58,524 nt of DNA from Deinococcus planocerae (lineage in GTDB: Bacteria; Deinococcota; Deinococci; Deinococcales; Deinococcaceae): NCBI RefSeq assembly GCF_002869765.1, contig NZ_PNOR01000028.1:1-58524 (forward strand), given 5' to 3'. Below, piece by piece: positions 18,220 through 27,455 of the stretch. Within the stretch, counting starts at the first letter, position 1, and each line of letters begins with the position of its first letter. The notes beneath the pieces are model-generated. The model had not been told where the DNA came from, ran no database searches, and saw only the letters and a list, made by a program, of their open reading frames with translations. The position numbers and the translations under genes were made by a program.

Positions 18220-19529
18220 CCTCACCCCCGCCCCGCCTCCCGCCCCGCCCACGCACGCCCAGCCTCGCGGTGACGCTCCTGCTCGCCATGCTGCTCGTCG
18301 TGGGGCTGGCGGTGGGGGGCATGTTCCTGTTTTCCAACCTCGCCGTGCGCCGCGAGATCGCCCGCCTGCCGCCCGAGGTCCAGACCTACCTCCGCGAGCG
18401 CCAGGAGGCCGAGCGCCGCGGCGAGGAGCCGCCCCCCCCGCCCCGTCCCCCGTCCCGGACCGACGACCCCGAGGCCGCCCCCTCCGGCACCGGCGCATCA
18501 GGGTCGGGCACCGGGAATGCCGACGCCGCCCGTTCGCGCGGGTACCGGGGGGGCGGGCTTCCGGTGGTGCTGAGTCCCCGCGCCCGCTCCTTCGTCCGCG
18601 ACGTGCAGACCAGTCTGGTGCAGGGGGGCCTCGTCGCGGCGGCGGTGGCGGCGTCCCTCAGCCTGCTCCTCGCGCGCCGTCTGGCCCGCCCGATCACCGC
18701 CGTCTCGTACGCGGCGGCCCGGCTGGCGCGGGGCGACCTCTCCTCCCGTGCCCCCGTCCTGAGCGGCGAGCGCGAGGTGGCCGACCTCGCCCACACCTTC
18801 AACGAGATGGCGGGGAACCTCCAGGCCCTGGAGCGCGAGCGCCAGCAGGCCGTCGCCGACATCGCCCACGAGCTGCGCACTCCCATCGCCGTCATGCAGG
18901 CGCGCCTCGACGCCCTCGAAGACGGCGTGTACCCCCTCGAACCCGGCCAGATCGCCCTGCTGAGCACCCAGACCCAGCTCCTGACCCGCCTCGTCGGCGA
19001 CCTGCGCACGCTGACCCTCGCGGACGCCGGGCGGCTGGGCCTGCACACGCGGGAGGTGGACCTCTCCGACCTCGCTGGGCAGGTCGTGCGCGACCTCGGC
19101 GACCGGGCCGGGGCGCGCGGCGTGGCCCTGGTCCTCCACGCCGTCCCCGCCCCCGTCGTGGCCGACCCCGACCGGCTGCGGCAGGTGGCGGCCAACCTCG
19201 TCGAGAACGCCCTGCGCCACGCCCGCGCCCGGGTCGAGGTGTGGGTGGAGACGGACGCCGACGCCGCCCGCCTGCATGTGGACGACGACGGCCCGGGCAT
19301 CCCCGAGGAGAGCCGTGAACTGGTGTTCACCCGTTTCGCCCGCCTCGACGAGAGCCGGGCGCGGGACACGGGGGGGAGCGGCCTCGGCCTCGCTATCGTG
19401 CGCGCCCTCGCCCACGCTCACGGCGGGCAGACGAGTGCGGGCCCGTCCCCCCTCGGCGGCGCGAGATTGACCGTGAGCCTGCCTCTGCACCGAGAAGGCA
19501 GCCTCGATGTGAGGGGGCAGACACCATAG
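18216..19529 (+). CDS. Sensor histidine kinase
   Basis: The 437-residue kinase has an N-terminal membrane segment ([21 protein letters not shown]), a Pro/Ser/Gly-rich extracytoplasmic region (about 65-115), a second membrane segment ([18 protein letters not shown]) and HAMP. After these come the H-box [14 protein letters not shown]-box [11 protein letters not shown]1 [11 protein letters not shown] and G2 [10 protein letters not shown]. All catalytic boxes are intact. The sensor region is short and low in complexity, so it may sense envelope stress rather than bind a specific ligand. Translationally coupled to its response regulator. Confidence 0.95.
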
Positions 19530-19902
19530 CGGCCAGCCGTCAATTAATACAAAGCCTTGTCTGGCACTCCCTGCCGCCGATCCTTGCCTCACGTTCGCCC
19601 GTCTCTTCGATCGGTCGGTTTTTCGCAGGTTTTCTGTCGCAAGGAGCCTCCACCGCGCTCCTGCTGTGCCCGGTTGCCTAGGCGGGAGCGATGGCAGGGG
19701 GTGGGATGCAGGGCGTCCTGGATGCACGTTTGGGTGTATTAATTATACCGGTGGCTGGGCTGGGGAGGCGTCTGCCTTAACAGCGGGTGCAGGCGGCGTT
19801 CATCCCCCTGGGGCGCGGGGGGTGAAGGGTAGGGGGGCTGTGGCCGGCGAGGACGCTGCCCACGGCATCTCACCCGAGCCCGGTTCTCAGGAGGACCCTG
19901 CC
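19530..19902. other. Gene-free stretch with two AT-rich AATTAATACA boxes
   Basis: No gene is supported. AATTAATACA occurs at 19542-19551 and in opposite orientation at 19735-19744. The latter lies inside an imperfect palindrome GGTGTATTAATTATACC (19733-19749). In such a GC-rich genome these AT-rich boxes stand out and may be promoter or operator elements for the aldo/keto reductase at 19903. Confidence 0.4.
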
Positions 19903-20922
19903 ATGACCACGTACCGCAAGCTGGGCCGCAGCGGCCTGCATCTCTTTCCCATCGGCCTAGGCAGTATGCAGTTCGGCTGGAGTGCCGACGAGCCGACCTC
20001 GCAGGCCATCATGGACGCGTACTACGAGGCGGGCGGCAATTTCATCGACACCGCCGACATCTACACGACGTGGACCGAGGGCAATCCCGGCGGCGTCTCC
20101 GAGGAGATCATCGGGCGCTGGATCAAGGCCCGAGGCAACCGCAATGACATCGTGATCGCCACCAAGGTGCGCGGGCCGATGGGGCAGTTCGGGGGCGAGG
20201 GAAGGAAGTCAGTCCACCAGCGCGAGGGCCTGTCCCGCCGCTGGGTCATGCAGGCCTGCGAGGACAGCCTCCGCAGGTTGCAGGTGGACTACATCGACCT
20301 GTACCAGGCCCACTGGATCGACAACCAGACCCCCATCGAGGAGACGCTGGAGGCCCTCACCGAACTCGTGAAGCGCGGGTACGTGCGCTATATCGGTTGC
20401 TCGAACTACTCCGCGTGGCGGCTGATGCAGGCGCTGTGGACGAGCGACCGGCGGGGCCTGGAAGCCTTCGTGAGCATCCAGCCCGAGTACAGCCTGCTCT
20501 CGCCGACGCGGGCCAACTTCGAGCGCGAGCTGATGCGGGTGTGCGAGGCCTACGAGATCGGGATCGTGCCGTGGAGCCCGCTGGGCGGCGGGATGCTCAC
20601 CGGCAAGTACAGGCGCGGCCAGCCCCTCCCCGAGAGCGTGCGGGCGGACGAGAACGCGCGGCGGCGCTTCAGTGACCGCAACTTCGACATCGTGGAGACG
20701 CTGGAGGCGGTGGCGGGGCGGCACGGGGCCAAACCCGCGCAGGTGGCGCTCGCGTGGCTCCTGGCCCAGCCCATGATGACTTCCCCCATCATCGGCGCGA
20801 ACAACGTCACCCAGCTCGGGGAACTCCTCGGCACGCTGGAACTCCAGCTCAGCCCCGAGGACCTCGGCGAGATCACCCGCGTCAGCGACTGGGAGCGGGC
20901 GAGAACCGAGCTGGAGACGTGA
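19903..20922 (+). CDS. Aldo/keto reductase
   Basis: The 339-residue AKR begins [20 protein letters not shown], with [11 protein letters not shown] (catalytic Asp/Tyr), VIATKVRG (Lys), LYQAHWID (His) and the NADPH site [12 protein letters not shown]. The ATG at 19903 is preceded by AGGAGG at 19889-19894; the longer frame before it is noncoding in character. It is close to the aldose epimerase gene downstream (67 bp), suggesting joint work on sugars or sugar-derived aldehydes, but its substrate is not evident. Confidence 0.92.
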   Translation: MTTYRKLGRSGLHLFPIGLGSMQFGWSADEPTSQAIMDAYYEAGGNFIDTADIYTTWTEGNPGGVSEEIIGRWIKARGNRNDIVIATKVRGPMGQFGGEGRKSVHQREGLSRRWVMQACEDSLRRLQVDYIDLYQAHWIDNQTPIEETLEALTELVKRGYVRYIGCSNYSAWRLMQALWTSDRRGLEAFVSIQPEYSLLSPTRANFERELMRVCEAYEIGIVPWSPLGGGMLTGKYRRGQPLPESVRADENARRRFSDRNFDIVETLEAVAGRHGAKPAQVALAWLLAQPMMTSPIIGANNVTQLGELLGTLELQLSPEDLGEITRVSDWERARTELET

Positions 20923-20989
20923 GCGCGGGAGCAGTTGGGGAGGGAAGGGCGCTCCCGACCCCGCGCGGAGGAGAAACGAGCACCGAGCC

Positions 20990-22072
20990 ATGACGGACAC
21001 GAACCCAGAACCGGGCCTCTCCTCGCAGCCCTGGGGCACGGCGCCGGACGGCCAGCCTGTCACGCTCTACGAGTTGCGGAACCGAAGCGGCCTGCGGGCC
21101 CACATCACGGACTTCGGGGGCGTGGTCGTGCGCCTCCTCACGCCGGACCGGGAGGGCAGACTCGGGGACATCGTGCTCGGCCACGACCGGGCCGAGGGGT
21201 ACTTCGACCTCGGCACGTCGCCCTACTTCGGCGCGCTCATCGGGCGGTACGGCAACCGGATCGCGGGCGGGCGCTTCACCCTGGACGGCAGGGCGTACGG
21301 GCTCGCGCGGAACAACGGCCCCAACGCCCTGCACGGCGGCGAGCGGGGCTTCAACCTGCGCCTGTGGCAGGGGCGGCCCATCGACGGTGAGAAGGGTCCC
21401 GCCCTCGCACTCTCGTACCTCAGCCCGGACGGGGAGGAGGGCTACCCGGGGAACCTCGCCGTGCGGGTGACGTACACGCTGACGGACGACGACTCCCTCC
21501 AGATCGACTATCAGGCGACGACGGACGCGCCCACCATCCTCAACCTCACGAACCACACGTACTGGAACCTGAGCGGCGACGCGGGGCGGGACATTCTCGG
21601 GCACGAGTTGACGGTGCACGCCGACCACATCACGGCCATCGGCGGGACGCTGATCCCCACGGGTGAGCTCCGGTCCGTGGAGGGCACGCCCTTCGACTTC
21701 CGGGAGGGGAGGGCCGTGGGGGCGCGGGTGGACGAGCCGGACGAGCAACTGCGCTTCGCGGGCGGCTACGACCACAACTTCGTGCTGCGGGACGGGGAGG
21801 GGCTCAGGCCCGCCGCCGAACTCCGCGACCCCCTCTCCGGGCGGCGGGTCGAGGTCCTCACGACCCAGCCGGGAATGCAGTTCTACTCGGGGAACTTCCT
21901 CGACGGCTCCATCGTGGGGAAGGAGGGCCAGGTCTACGGGCACCGCTGGGCCGTGTGCCTGGAGACGCAGCACTTTCCGGATTCGCCCCACCACCCGGAG
22001 TTTCCCTCCACGGTGCTGCGGCCCGGGGAGCGCTTCACCTCGCGGACGGTGTACGCCTTCTCGGCGCGCTGA
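20990..22072 (+). CDS. galM: Aldose 1-epimerase (galactose mutarotase)
   Basis: The 360-residue protein is a full-length mutarotase: [46 protein letters not shown], the catalytic His of [19 protein letters not shown] and the C-terminal [17 protein letters not shown] containing the catalytic Glu region. It interconverts alpha and beta anomers of galactose or glucose, which suits the alpha-galactoside locus 2.4 kb downstream. GGAGGAGAAA precedes the ATG. Confidence 0.94.
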   Translation: MTDTNPEPGLSSQPWGTAPDGQPVTLYELRNRSGLRAHITDFGGVVVRLLTPDREGRLGDIVLGHDRAEGYFDLGTSPYFGALIGRYGNRIAGGRFTLDGRAYGLARNNGPNALHGGERGFNLRLWQGRPIDGEKGPALALSYLSPDGEEGYPGNLAVRVTYTLTDDDSLQIDYQATTDAPTILNLTNHTYWNLSGDAGRDILGHELTVHADHITAIGGTLIPTGELRSVEGTPFDFREGRAVGARVDEPDEQLRFAGGYDHNFVLRDGEGLRPAAELRDPLSGRRVEVLTTQPGMQFYSGNFLDGSIVGKEGQVYGHRWAVCLETQHFPDSPHHPEFPSTVLRPGERFTSRTVYAFSAR

Positions 22073-22212
22073 GCACGGCGCCGGGGGGGGGGGTGCGTGA
22101 GAAAGGGCACCCGGGGGGGCGGCGGGGTAAGAGCGGTGAGACAGGCCGGGGCTCAGGGTGGAGGAAGTTCCGCGCGGACTCCTCCTCCCGCGGCGCCCGG
22201 AGACGCCTGCCC

Positions 22213-23307
22213 ATGTCCACCCCCGCCCAGTTCGCGCGTTACCACCGGCTCGTGCAGGTGCTCGCCGACCTCGCCCGCAGCAGCCGGGACGTGGGGGCGG
22301 TCGTCCAGACGGTGCACCGGCAGGCGGAGACGCTCTTTTCCACCCACGTGACCCTGCTGGCGCTGCTTGCCTCGCCGGAGGAGTGGGTGTGGGAGCTGTA
22401 CGAGGGCCGCCAGCACACGACGAGCCGCCTGCCCTTCTACGAGGAGGGCGTGGTGGAGCAAGCGCTCGGCGGCCCGCTGTCGATTCCCGACCTCACGGCG
22501 TACCTCACCGAATTCCCCGTGCGGGTGCGGCGGGTGCTGAGCGCCGAGGAGGTCGTGCTCGACGTGCGGGAGATCGAGGACGAGGCGGAGAGCGTGCACG
22601 CGCTCCTGCTCGTGCCGCTGGAGATCGGGGGGAAGCGGGTGGGGGTGCTCTCCATCCAGAGTTACCGGGTGCACGCCTTCGACGAGACCGACCTGCTGTT
22701 TCTGGAGCTGCTCGGGCAGCACGTCGCCATCGCCCTGGAAAATGCCCGCTGGCACGCGCAGCTCGAGCGGGCCACCCTCACCGACCCCCTGACCGGCCTG
22801 CCCAACCGCCGGGCCTTCGGGGCGCGGGCCGAGCGGGCCCTGGGCGCGGCCCAGACGGGCGAGGCCGCGCCCACGCTCGTGCTCCTGGACATCGAGCGGT
22901 TCAAGGGGATCAACGACACCTTCGGGCACGACGTCGGCGACGAGGTGCTCGTGACCGTCGCGGAGGTGCTGGGACGGGCCCTGCCGCCGGGGGCCGCCTT
23001 CCGGCTGGGGGGCGACGAGTTCGCCCTGCTCGTGGAGGGAGACCGGGGGGAGGTCGGGCGGGAGGTCGAGAGATTGAACGCGGCCCTGCGGGAGGCGCGG
23101 TGGCCGCCCGGCGTCGGCCCGGTGTGTCTCAACGCCGGGGCGGCGCGGGCGAGGCCGGGCGACTCCCTGAGCGTCTGGCTGCGCCGCGCCGACCAGCGGA
23201 TGTACCACGCCAAGCGGGGCTGCGCCGACCGGGCGGGCACGCGCTGGGGCCTCGACTTCGGCCCCCTCGACTTGGGCCCCCTCGACTTGGGCCCGGCCCC
23301 GGGGTGA
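22213..23307 (+). CDS. GAF-GGDEF diguanylate cyclase
   Basis: The 364-residue protein starts at ATG 22213. Residues about 10-180 form a GAF domain (LADLARSSRDVGAVVQTVHRQ ... LLVPLEIGGKRVGVLSIQS). Residues about 188-345 form a GGDEF domain with intact RLGGDEFALL and DPLTGLPNRRAF, so it should make cyclic di-GMP. The RxxD inhibitory site is not seen. The C-terminus has an odd repeat (LDFGPLDLGPLDLGP). No membrane segment, so the GAF domain probably senses an internal ligand. Confidence 0.92.
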   Translation: MSTPAQFARYHRLVQVLADLARSSRDVGAVVQTVHRQAETLFSTHVTLLALLASPEEWVWELYEGRQHTTSRLPFYEEGVVEQALGGPLSIPDLTAYLTEFPVRVRRVLSAEEVVLDVREIEDEAESVHALLLVPLEIGGKRVGVLSIQSYRVHAFDETDLLFLELLGQHVAIALENARWHAQLERATLTDPLTGLPNRRAFGARAERALGAAQTGEAAPTLVLLDIERFKGINDTFGHDVGDEVLVTVAEVLGRALPPGAAFRLGGDEFALLVEGDRGEVGREVERLNAALREARWPPGVGPVCLNAGAARARPGDSLSVWLRRADQRMYHAKRGCADRAGTRWGLDFGPLDLGPLDLGPAPG

Positions 23308-23409
23308 GGGGATGGGGAGAGGCCGGGGTCAGCCCCAGGGCTCCCGGGCGAAAGACAGGGCGGATGAAGCCGCCACCCCGGGAGCAGCGAGGCCTCCCCG
23401 GCGTCGGAG

Positions 23410-23436
23410 GTGACCCTTCTCTCCGCTCAGGGTAAC
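23410..23436. repeat. Small inverted repeat GTGACCCT...AGGGTAAC
   Basis: GTGACCCT (23410-23417) and AGGGTAAC (23429-23436) are nearly perfect inverted arms around CTCTCCGCTC. Read on the other strand it matches the GTTACCCTGAGCG style of the dispersed elements at 5067 and 10016. Confidence 0.45.
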
Positions 23437-23562
23437 GACGCTTCTTCTGGCGAATGTTCCGGGACAAGAGGGTTCACTCCTCTCCGTGTGACGAGCATCC
23501 CTTGTTGGGCCGAGCACACGCCGCCCGAGCCGACGGGACTCCCCTGTACTCTGGCCGGAGCG

Positions 23563-24357
23563 ATGGACACCGACCTCCCCCACGCCCAGGCCCGACTCCT
23601 CCGGCAGACCCTCCGCTCACAGGGCCAGGCGCTGGGGGACGAGGCGGCCCGCGCCGTGGTGGCCCGGTTCTGGGAGCAAGCCGGGGCGAACGGCTCTCCG
23701 CTCGGCAGGCTGGACGAGGCGCTGCGGGAACACGGCCTTGCGCTGGACGCGGGGACACGCTCGCGGACGGCCTGGACCCTGCTCGGCGTCGCTGCTCCGG
23801 GGGCCGTGCGGTTGACGCCCGGGGCACGGGGCAGGCTCACCCACCTCGTCGAACTCCACGACCTGTCGCTGCCGTCGCGGGCCCGGGAGGTGGGGGGGCA
23901 GCTCGCCCGGGAGCGCACGCTGACCGCCGACCTCCGGCGCGCCCGCCCGTGGCTGGGCGGTGGGGAAGGGGTGCGGGACGTGCTCGCCGCCGTCTTCGAC
24001 AACGAGTGGAGCGGCTTCCTGAGTCTGCTCGGCGAGTTCGGCCCCTGGGTCTATGCGCCCAGCGTCGCCGACCTCCAGGCGCTGTCGCACCGTTACGCGG
24101 CCCTCGTGCGGCTGGCCGCGGGGAGCCGGGAGGAGGACGTGCTCGCCGCCGCCGTGCGGCTGGGGCGTGCCTCCCCCGCCGGGTCCCTCCTTGCCCGCCT
24201 GGAGGCCACGGCCTACCGCGCCGGGGGTGAACCGCCGTCCCGGACCCCGCCGCCCAGCCCGGACCGACTCGTGGAGGTGGAGCAGACGTTCTGGGACGCC
24301 GCCCAGGAACAGGCCCGGGGGCAGCGGGACCGGTGGGCCGCCCGGCGCCGGACGTAG
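23563..24357 (+). CDS. Hypothetical protein
   Basis: This 264-residue protein is Ala/Arg/Leu-rich, largely helical, soluble, and without signal peptide or recognisable motif. TACTCT (23547-23552) and GGAG lie just before ATG 23563; the frame before that has noncoding character. Notable stretches are LTHLVELHDLSLPSRAREVG and VFDNEWSGFLSLLGEFGPW. It stands alone between the GGDEF gene and the LacI locus. Confidence 0.6.
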   Translation: MDTDLPHAQARLLRQTLRSQGQALGDEAARAVVARFWEQAGANGSPLGRLDEALREHGLALDAGTRSRTAWTLLGVAAPGAVRLTPGARGRLTHLVELHDLSLPSRAREVGGQLARERTLTADLRRARPWLGGGEGVRDVLAAVFDNEWSGFLSLLGEFGPWVYAPSVADLQALSHRYAALVRLAAGSREEDVLAAAVRLGRASPAGSLLARLEATAYRAGGEPPSRTPPPSPDRLVEVEQTFWDAAQEQARGQRDRWAARRRT

Positions 24358-24397
24358 GTTCCATTCCCACCGCCCTCCGCAGGTCGTGAGGCGAATG

Positions 24398-24443
24398 TTG
24401 ACAATTCCCCAAGCGCCTGTCATCCTCTTTTTGAACGTTCAAA
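24398..24443 (+). promoter_or_regulatory. lacI-type promoter with operator TTTGAACGTTCAAA
   Basis: A consensus -35 TTGACA (24398-24403) is followed after 17 bp by a weak -10 CATCCT (24421-24426). A perfect 14-bp palindrome TTTGAACGTTCAAA (24430-24443) overlaps the expected transcription start. This is the classic layout for repression by the adjacent LacI-family protein. The 12-bp core recurs before the GH4 gene. Confidence 0.7.
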
Positions 24444-24464
24444 TCATCTGCCCGAGGGGGTGTC

Positions 24465-25478
24465 ATGACCCGAGCCACGCTCCGGGATGTTGCCGCGCAC
24501 GCGGGCGTCTCGCACCAGACCGTCTCCAACGTGCTCAACGACCACCCGTCCATCCGCCCCGCCACCCGGGAGCGCGTGCTCGACGCGATCCGTGCCCTCG
24601 ACTACCACCCCAACGCCGCCGCCAAGGCGCTGCGCGAGTCGCGGGTGACCACCCTTTGCTGCGCGTTTTACGGGCACGCGGCGGACGAGATCAATGATCC
24701 CTACCGCAACCTGGTGCAGTCGGCCTTCATCGCGGAGGCGAACGCGCGGGGGTACTCGATCACGACGGCGATGTTGCAGGGGGGGCAGCCGGAGGGTCTC
24801 CGGGCCCTGCGCACCGCCTTCCTGGGCCGCAGCTTCGGGGGCGTGGTGGTGGTGAGCACGACGCTGCCGCCGGAGTGGATGCGGGCCCTGGAGGGCTGGG
24901 AGATTCCCGCGGTGCTGTTCGACCGCTCGGACCCGGCGGGGGGGCTGCCCTCGGTGACCGCCGACTACGCGGGGGGGGTGGCCGGGCTCGTCGCGTACCA
25001 CGTCGCGCGCGGGCGGCGGGACCTCGCCCTGGTGGGGCCGGGCGACGACTTCGGCACGAGCGCGGTGCTGCGCCGCGAGGGCTTCCTGGCGGCGGCGCGG
25101 GCCCACGGGGTGCGCGCCCGGATCGAGGAGGGGGCCTGGACCGCCGAGGCGGGGGGGGGCGCCTTCCGGCGGCTGTGGGGGGGGGGGGAGCGCCCGGGCG
25201 CCGTGCTGTGCGGCAACGACCGCATGGGGGCGGGGGCGCTGTTCGCCGCGCGGACGCTCGGGGTGCGGGTGCCGGGGGAGGTGGCGGTGAGCGGCTTCGA
25301 CGACTTCGAGTTCGCGCGCTACACGGCGCCCAGCCTGACGACCGCCCACGTGCCCCACGGCGAGATGGCCCGCCTCGCGGTGCGGCGGCTGCTGGGCCGT
25401 CTGGAGGGCCACGCGCCCGCGCACGAGAGCGCCGAGATCCGGCTCCCCGTCACCCTCGTCCCGCGCGAGTCCGCGTAA
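24465..25478 (+). CDS. LacI-family transcriptional repressor
   Basis: The 337-residue regulator has the LacI HTH and hinge (ATLRDVAAHAGVSHQTVSNVLN, then PATRERVLDAIRALDYHPNAAAKAL) and a periplasmic-binding-like ligand domain (FDRSDPAGGLPSV, GPGDDFGTSAVLRREGF, VSGFDDFEFARYTAPSLTTAHVP). It leads an operon with sugar ABC permeases, so its inducer should be an alpha-galactoside or galactose derivative. Two poly-G tracts, 9 G at 25151-25159 and 12 G at 25177-25188, sit in the coding region and could frameshift it. Confidence 0.93.
   Translation: MTRATLRDVAAHAGVSHQTVSNVLNDHPSIRPATRERVLDAIRALDYHPNAAAKALRESRVTTLCCAFYGHAADEINDPYRNLVQSAFIAEANARGYSITTAMLQGGQPEGLRALRTAFLGRSFGGVVVVSTTLPPEWMRALEGWEIPAVLFDRSDPAGGLPSVTADYAGGVAGLVAYHVARGRRDLALVGPGDDFGTSAVLRREGFLAAARAHGVRARIEEGAWTAEAGGGAFRRLWGGGERPGAVLCGNDRMGAGALFAARTLGVRVPGEVAVSGFDDFEFARYTAPSLTTAHVPHGEMARLAVRRLLGRLEGHAPAHESAEIRLPVTLVPRESA
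25177..25188 (+). repeat. Poly-G tract of 12 within the lacI-family gene
   Basis: Twelve consecutive G residues, with nine more at 25151-25159, encode Gly-rich segments flanking AFRRLW in the ligand domain. Such runs slip readily in replication and sequencing, giving on/off switching of the repressor or assembly error. As written, the frame is intact. Confidence 0.8.
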
Positions 25479-25489
25479 CGGAGGTTCGT

Positions 25490-26416
25490 ATGACCGCTCC
25501 CGTCCAGACGGAATCCGTCGCCCTGCCCGCGCGGGCGCCCACCAAGCGCCGCTCACCCGGCTGGCTGGCGGGTTATCTCTTCATCCTCCCCGCGATCGTC
25601 GGCTTCGCGGTGTTCTACCTGTACCCGGCGCTGCGCGGCCTCCAGATCAGCTTCACCGACTGGAACCTGCTCAGCCAGCCGAGGGACGTGGGGCTCGCCA
25701 ACTACCAGGAGGTCGTGCGCGACCCCAAGTTCTGGTCGGCGCTGTGGATCACGGTGAAGTACGTGCTGTGGAATATCCCGCTCCAGACCGTCCTCGCGCT
25801 CATTCTCGCGGTGGCGATGGACCGGCTGGTGAAGAGCATGTTCGTCAAGGGCCTGCTGATCGTCCCGTACCTGCTCTCCAACGTCATCGTGGCGATGATC
25901 TTCCTGTGGATGCTCGACCCGCTGCTGGGGATCGTGAACCAGTGGCTCGACCTCACCCCGCTCGGCAAGCAGCCCTTTTTCACCTCCGCCGAGCAGGCGA
26001 TTCCCACCATCGCCCTCGTGAACGTCTGGAAGCACGTGGGTTTCAACGCGCTGCTCTTTTACGCCGGGCTCCAGGCGATCCCGCGCACCGTGTACGAGGC
26101 GGCGGCCATCGACGGGTCGAGCGAGTGGACCACCTTCCGGCGGATCACCCTGCCCCTCCTGCGCCCGGTGACCGTGTTCGTGCTCGTGACCTCGGTGATC
26201 GGTTCTTTCCAGATCTTCGACACGGTGGCGGTCACGACCCAGGGCGGTCCGGCGGACGCGACGAAGGTACTCGTGTACTACATCTACCAGAACGCCTTCT
26301 CGTTCTTCCGGATGGGCTACGCGACCGCGATGAGCATGGTGCTCTTCGCCATCCTGATCGTGTTCACCCTCGTGCAGATGCGCCTGCTGCGCGCCAACGA
26401 GTCGGACCTCGAATGA
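25490..26416 (+). CDS. ABC sugar transporter permease (MalF/UgpA type)
   Basis: The 308-residue protein has six predicted membrane segments starting with LAGYLFILPAIVGFAVFYLYPAL. It carries the EAA loop EAAAIDGSSEWTTFRRITLPLL that contacts the ATPase. It is 11 bp from the regulator and 25 bp from the second permease. No ATP-binding subunit is present in the locus, so a shared MsmK/UgpC-type ATPase encoded elsewhere probably energises it. Confidence 0.94.
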   Translation: MTAPVQTESVALPARAPTKRRSPGWLAGYLFILPAIVGFAVFYLYPALRGLQISFTDWNLLSQPRDVGLANYQEVVRDPKFWSALWITVKYVLWNIPLQTVLALILAVAMDRLVKSMFVKGLLIVPYLLSNVIVAMIFLWMLDPLLGIVNQWLDLTPLGKQPFFTSAEQAIPTIALVNVWKHVGFNALLFYAGLQAIPRTVYEAAAIDGSSEWTTFRRITLPLLRPVTVFVLVTSVIGSFQIFDTVAVTTQGGPADATKVLVYYIYQNAFSFFRMGYATAMSMVLFAILIVFTLVQMRLLRANESDLE

Positions 26417-26441
26417 AGCCCACCGACCCGGGGAGACGAAC

Positions 26442-27365
26442 GTGACCACCGTCCCGCACACCGACACGGCCCAGCCCCCCCGCCCCCGCAGGCCCTTTCC
26501 CCTCGGCAGGCTGTTCGCCTACCTCGGCCTCGCGCTCATCATCTTGATCTCGCTGTTCCCGATTTGGATCGTTCTAAAGACGGCGCTGACGCCCACCCGG
26601 GCGCTGTTCACCGAGGCCGCGTCGCTGTGGCCGAGCGAGCCCACCCTGATCAACTTCCGGCGGGTGCTGGGGCTGGTCACCCTGGAGGAGGCGCAGGCGG
26701 CGGGCGGCTCGGGGAGCGCGGTGAATTTTCTGAACGCGATGAGAAACAGCCTGATCTTCACCGGGCTGATCGTGGTGGGGCAGACCTTCTTCTCGGCGAT
26801 GGCCGCCTACGCCTTCGCGCGGTTGCGCTTTCCGGGGCGGGACGTGATCTTCACCCTGTTCCTGATCGCCATGATGATTCCGGGGATCGTCCTGTTCATC
26901 CCCAACTTCATCACCATCCGCAACCTCGGCTGGCTGAACACGATTCCGGGGATGGTGGCCCCCTTCGTCCTGATGACGCCTTTCGCGGTGTTCTTCCTGC
27001 GGCAGTTCTTCCTCTCGCTGCCCCGGGAGACGGAGGAGGCGGCGGTGATCGACGGGGCCGGGCCCTTCACGATCTTCTGGCGGATCACGCTGCCCATGAG
27101 CCAGGGCCCCCTCGCCACGCTCGCCATCCTGACGGCGATCGGGATGTGGAACGAGTTCTTCTGGCCCTTCCTGATCGCCAAGGACGAGGCGTCCTACACC
27201 CTGCCCGTCGCCCTCCAGGTGTTCCGCACCCAGACGCCGCAGGGCGTGCCCGACTGGACCGGCCTGATGGCGGGCACCTTCGTGGCGGCGGTTCCCGTCT
27301 TCCTGCTGCTCGTCTTCCTGGGCCGCCGGGTGGTGGAGTCGCTCGCCTTCAGCGGCACGAAGTAA
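26442..27365 (+). CDS. ABC sugar transporter permease (MalG/UgpE type)
   Basis: The 307-residue partner permease begins with GTG at 26442, preceded by GGGAGA. It shows LGLALIILISLFPIWIVLKT as the first membrane helix, the EAA loop EEAAVIDGAGPFTIFWRITLPM, and the typical C-terminal FLGRRVVESLAFSGTK. It pairs with the upstream permease to form the channel for the sugar captured by the downstream binding protein. Confidence 0.94.
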   Translation: MTTVPHTDTAQPPRPRRPFPLGRLFAYLGLALIILISLFPIWIVLKTALTPTRALFTEAASLWPSEPTLINFRRVLGLVTLEEAQAAGGSGSAVNFLNAMRNSLIFTGLIVVGQTFFSAMAAYAFARLRFPGRDVIFTLFLIAMMIPGIVLFIPNFITIRNLGWLNTIPGMVAPFVLMTPFAVFFLRQFFLSLPRETEEAAVIDGAGPFTIFWRITLPMSQGPLATLAILTAIGMWNEFFWPFLIAKDEASYTLPVALQVFRTQTPQGVPDWTGLMAGTFVAAVPVFLLLVFLGRRVVESLAFSGTK

Positions 27366-27455
27366 GGGAGGTCATGTGAAAGGCACCCGCTCCCCACCCT
27401 CCCCGCGCGCCCGCACCCTTGCACCGCCCACCCCACTCCCCACGGAGGGACACGT

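Noticed and set aside
23266..23303. Tandem repeat at the GGDEF protein C-terminus as a functional element
   Set aside because: The short LDLGP repeats look like slippage duplication at a chain end, without known role.
24875..25489. Long N-terminal extension of the first sugar permease
   Set aside because: It overlaps the LacI gene in another frame; a ribosome site and membrane-protein start exist at 25490.
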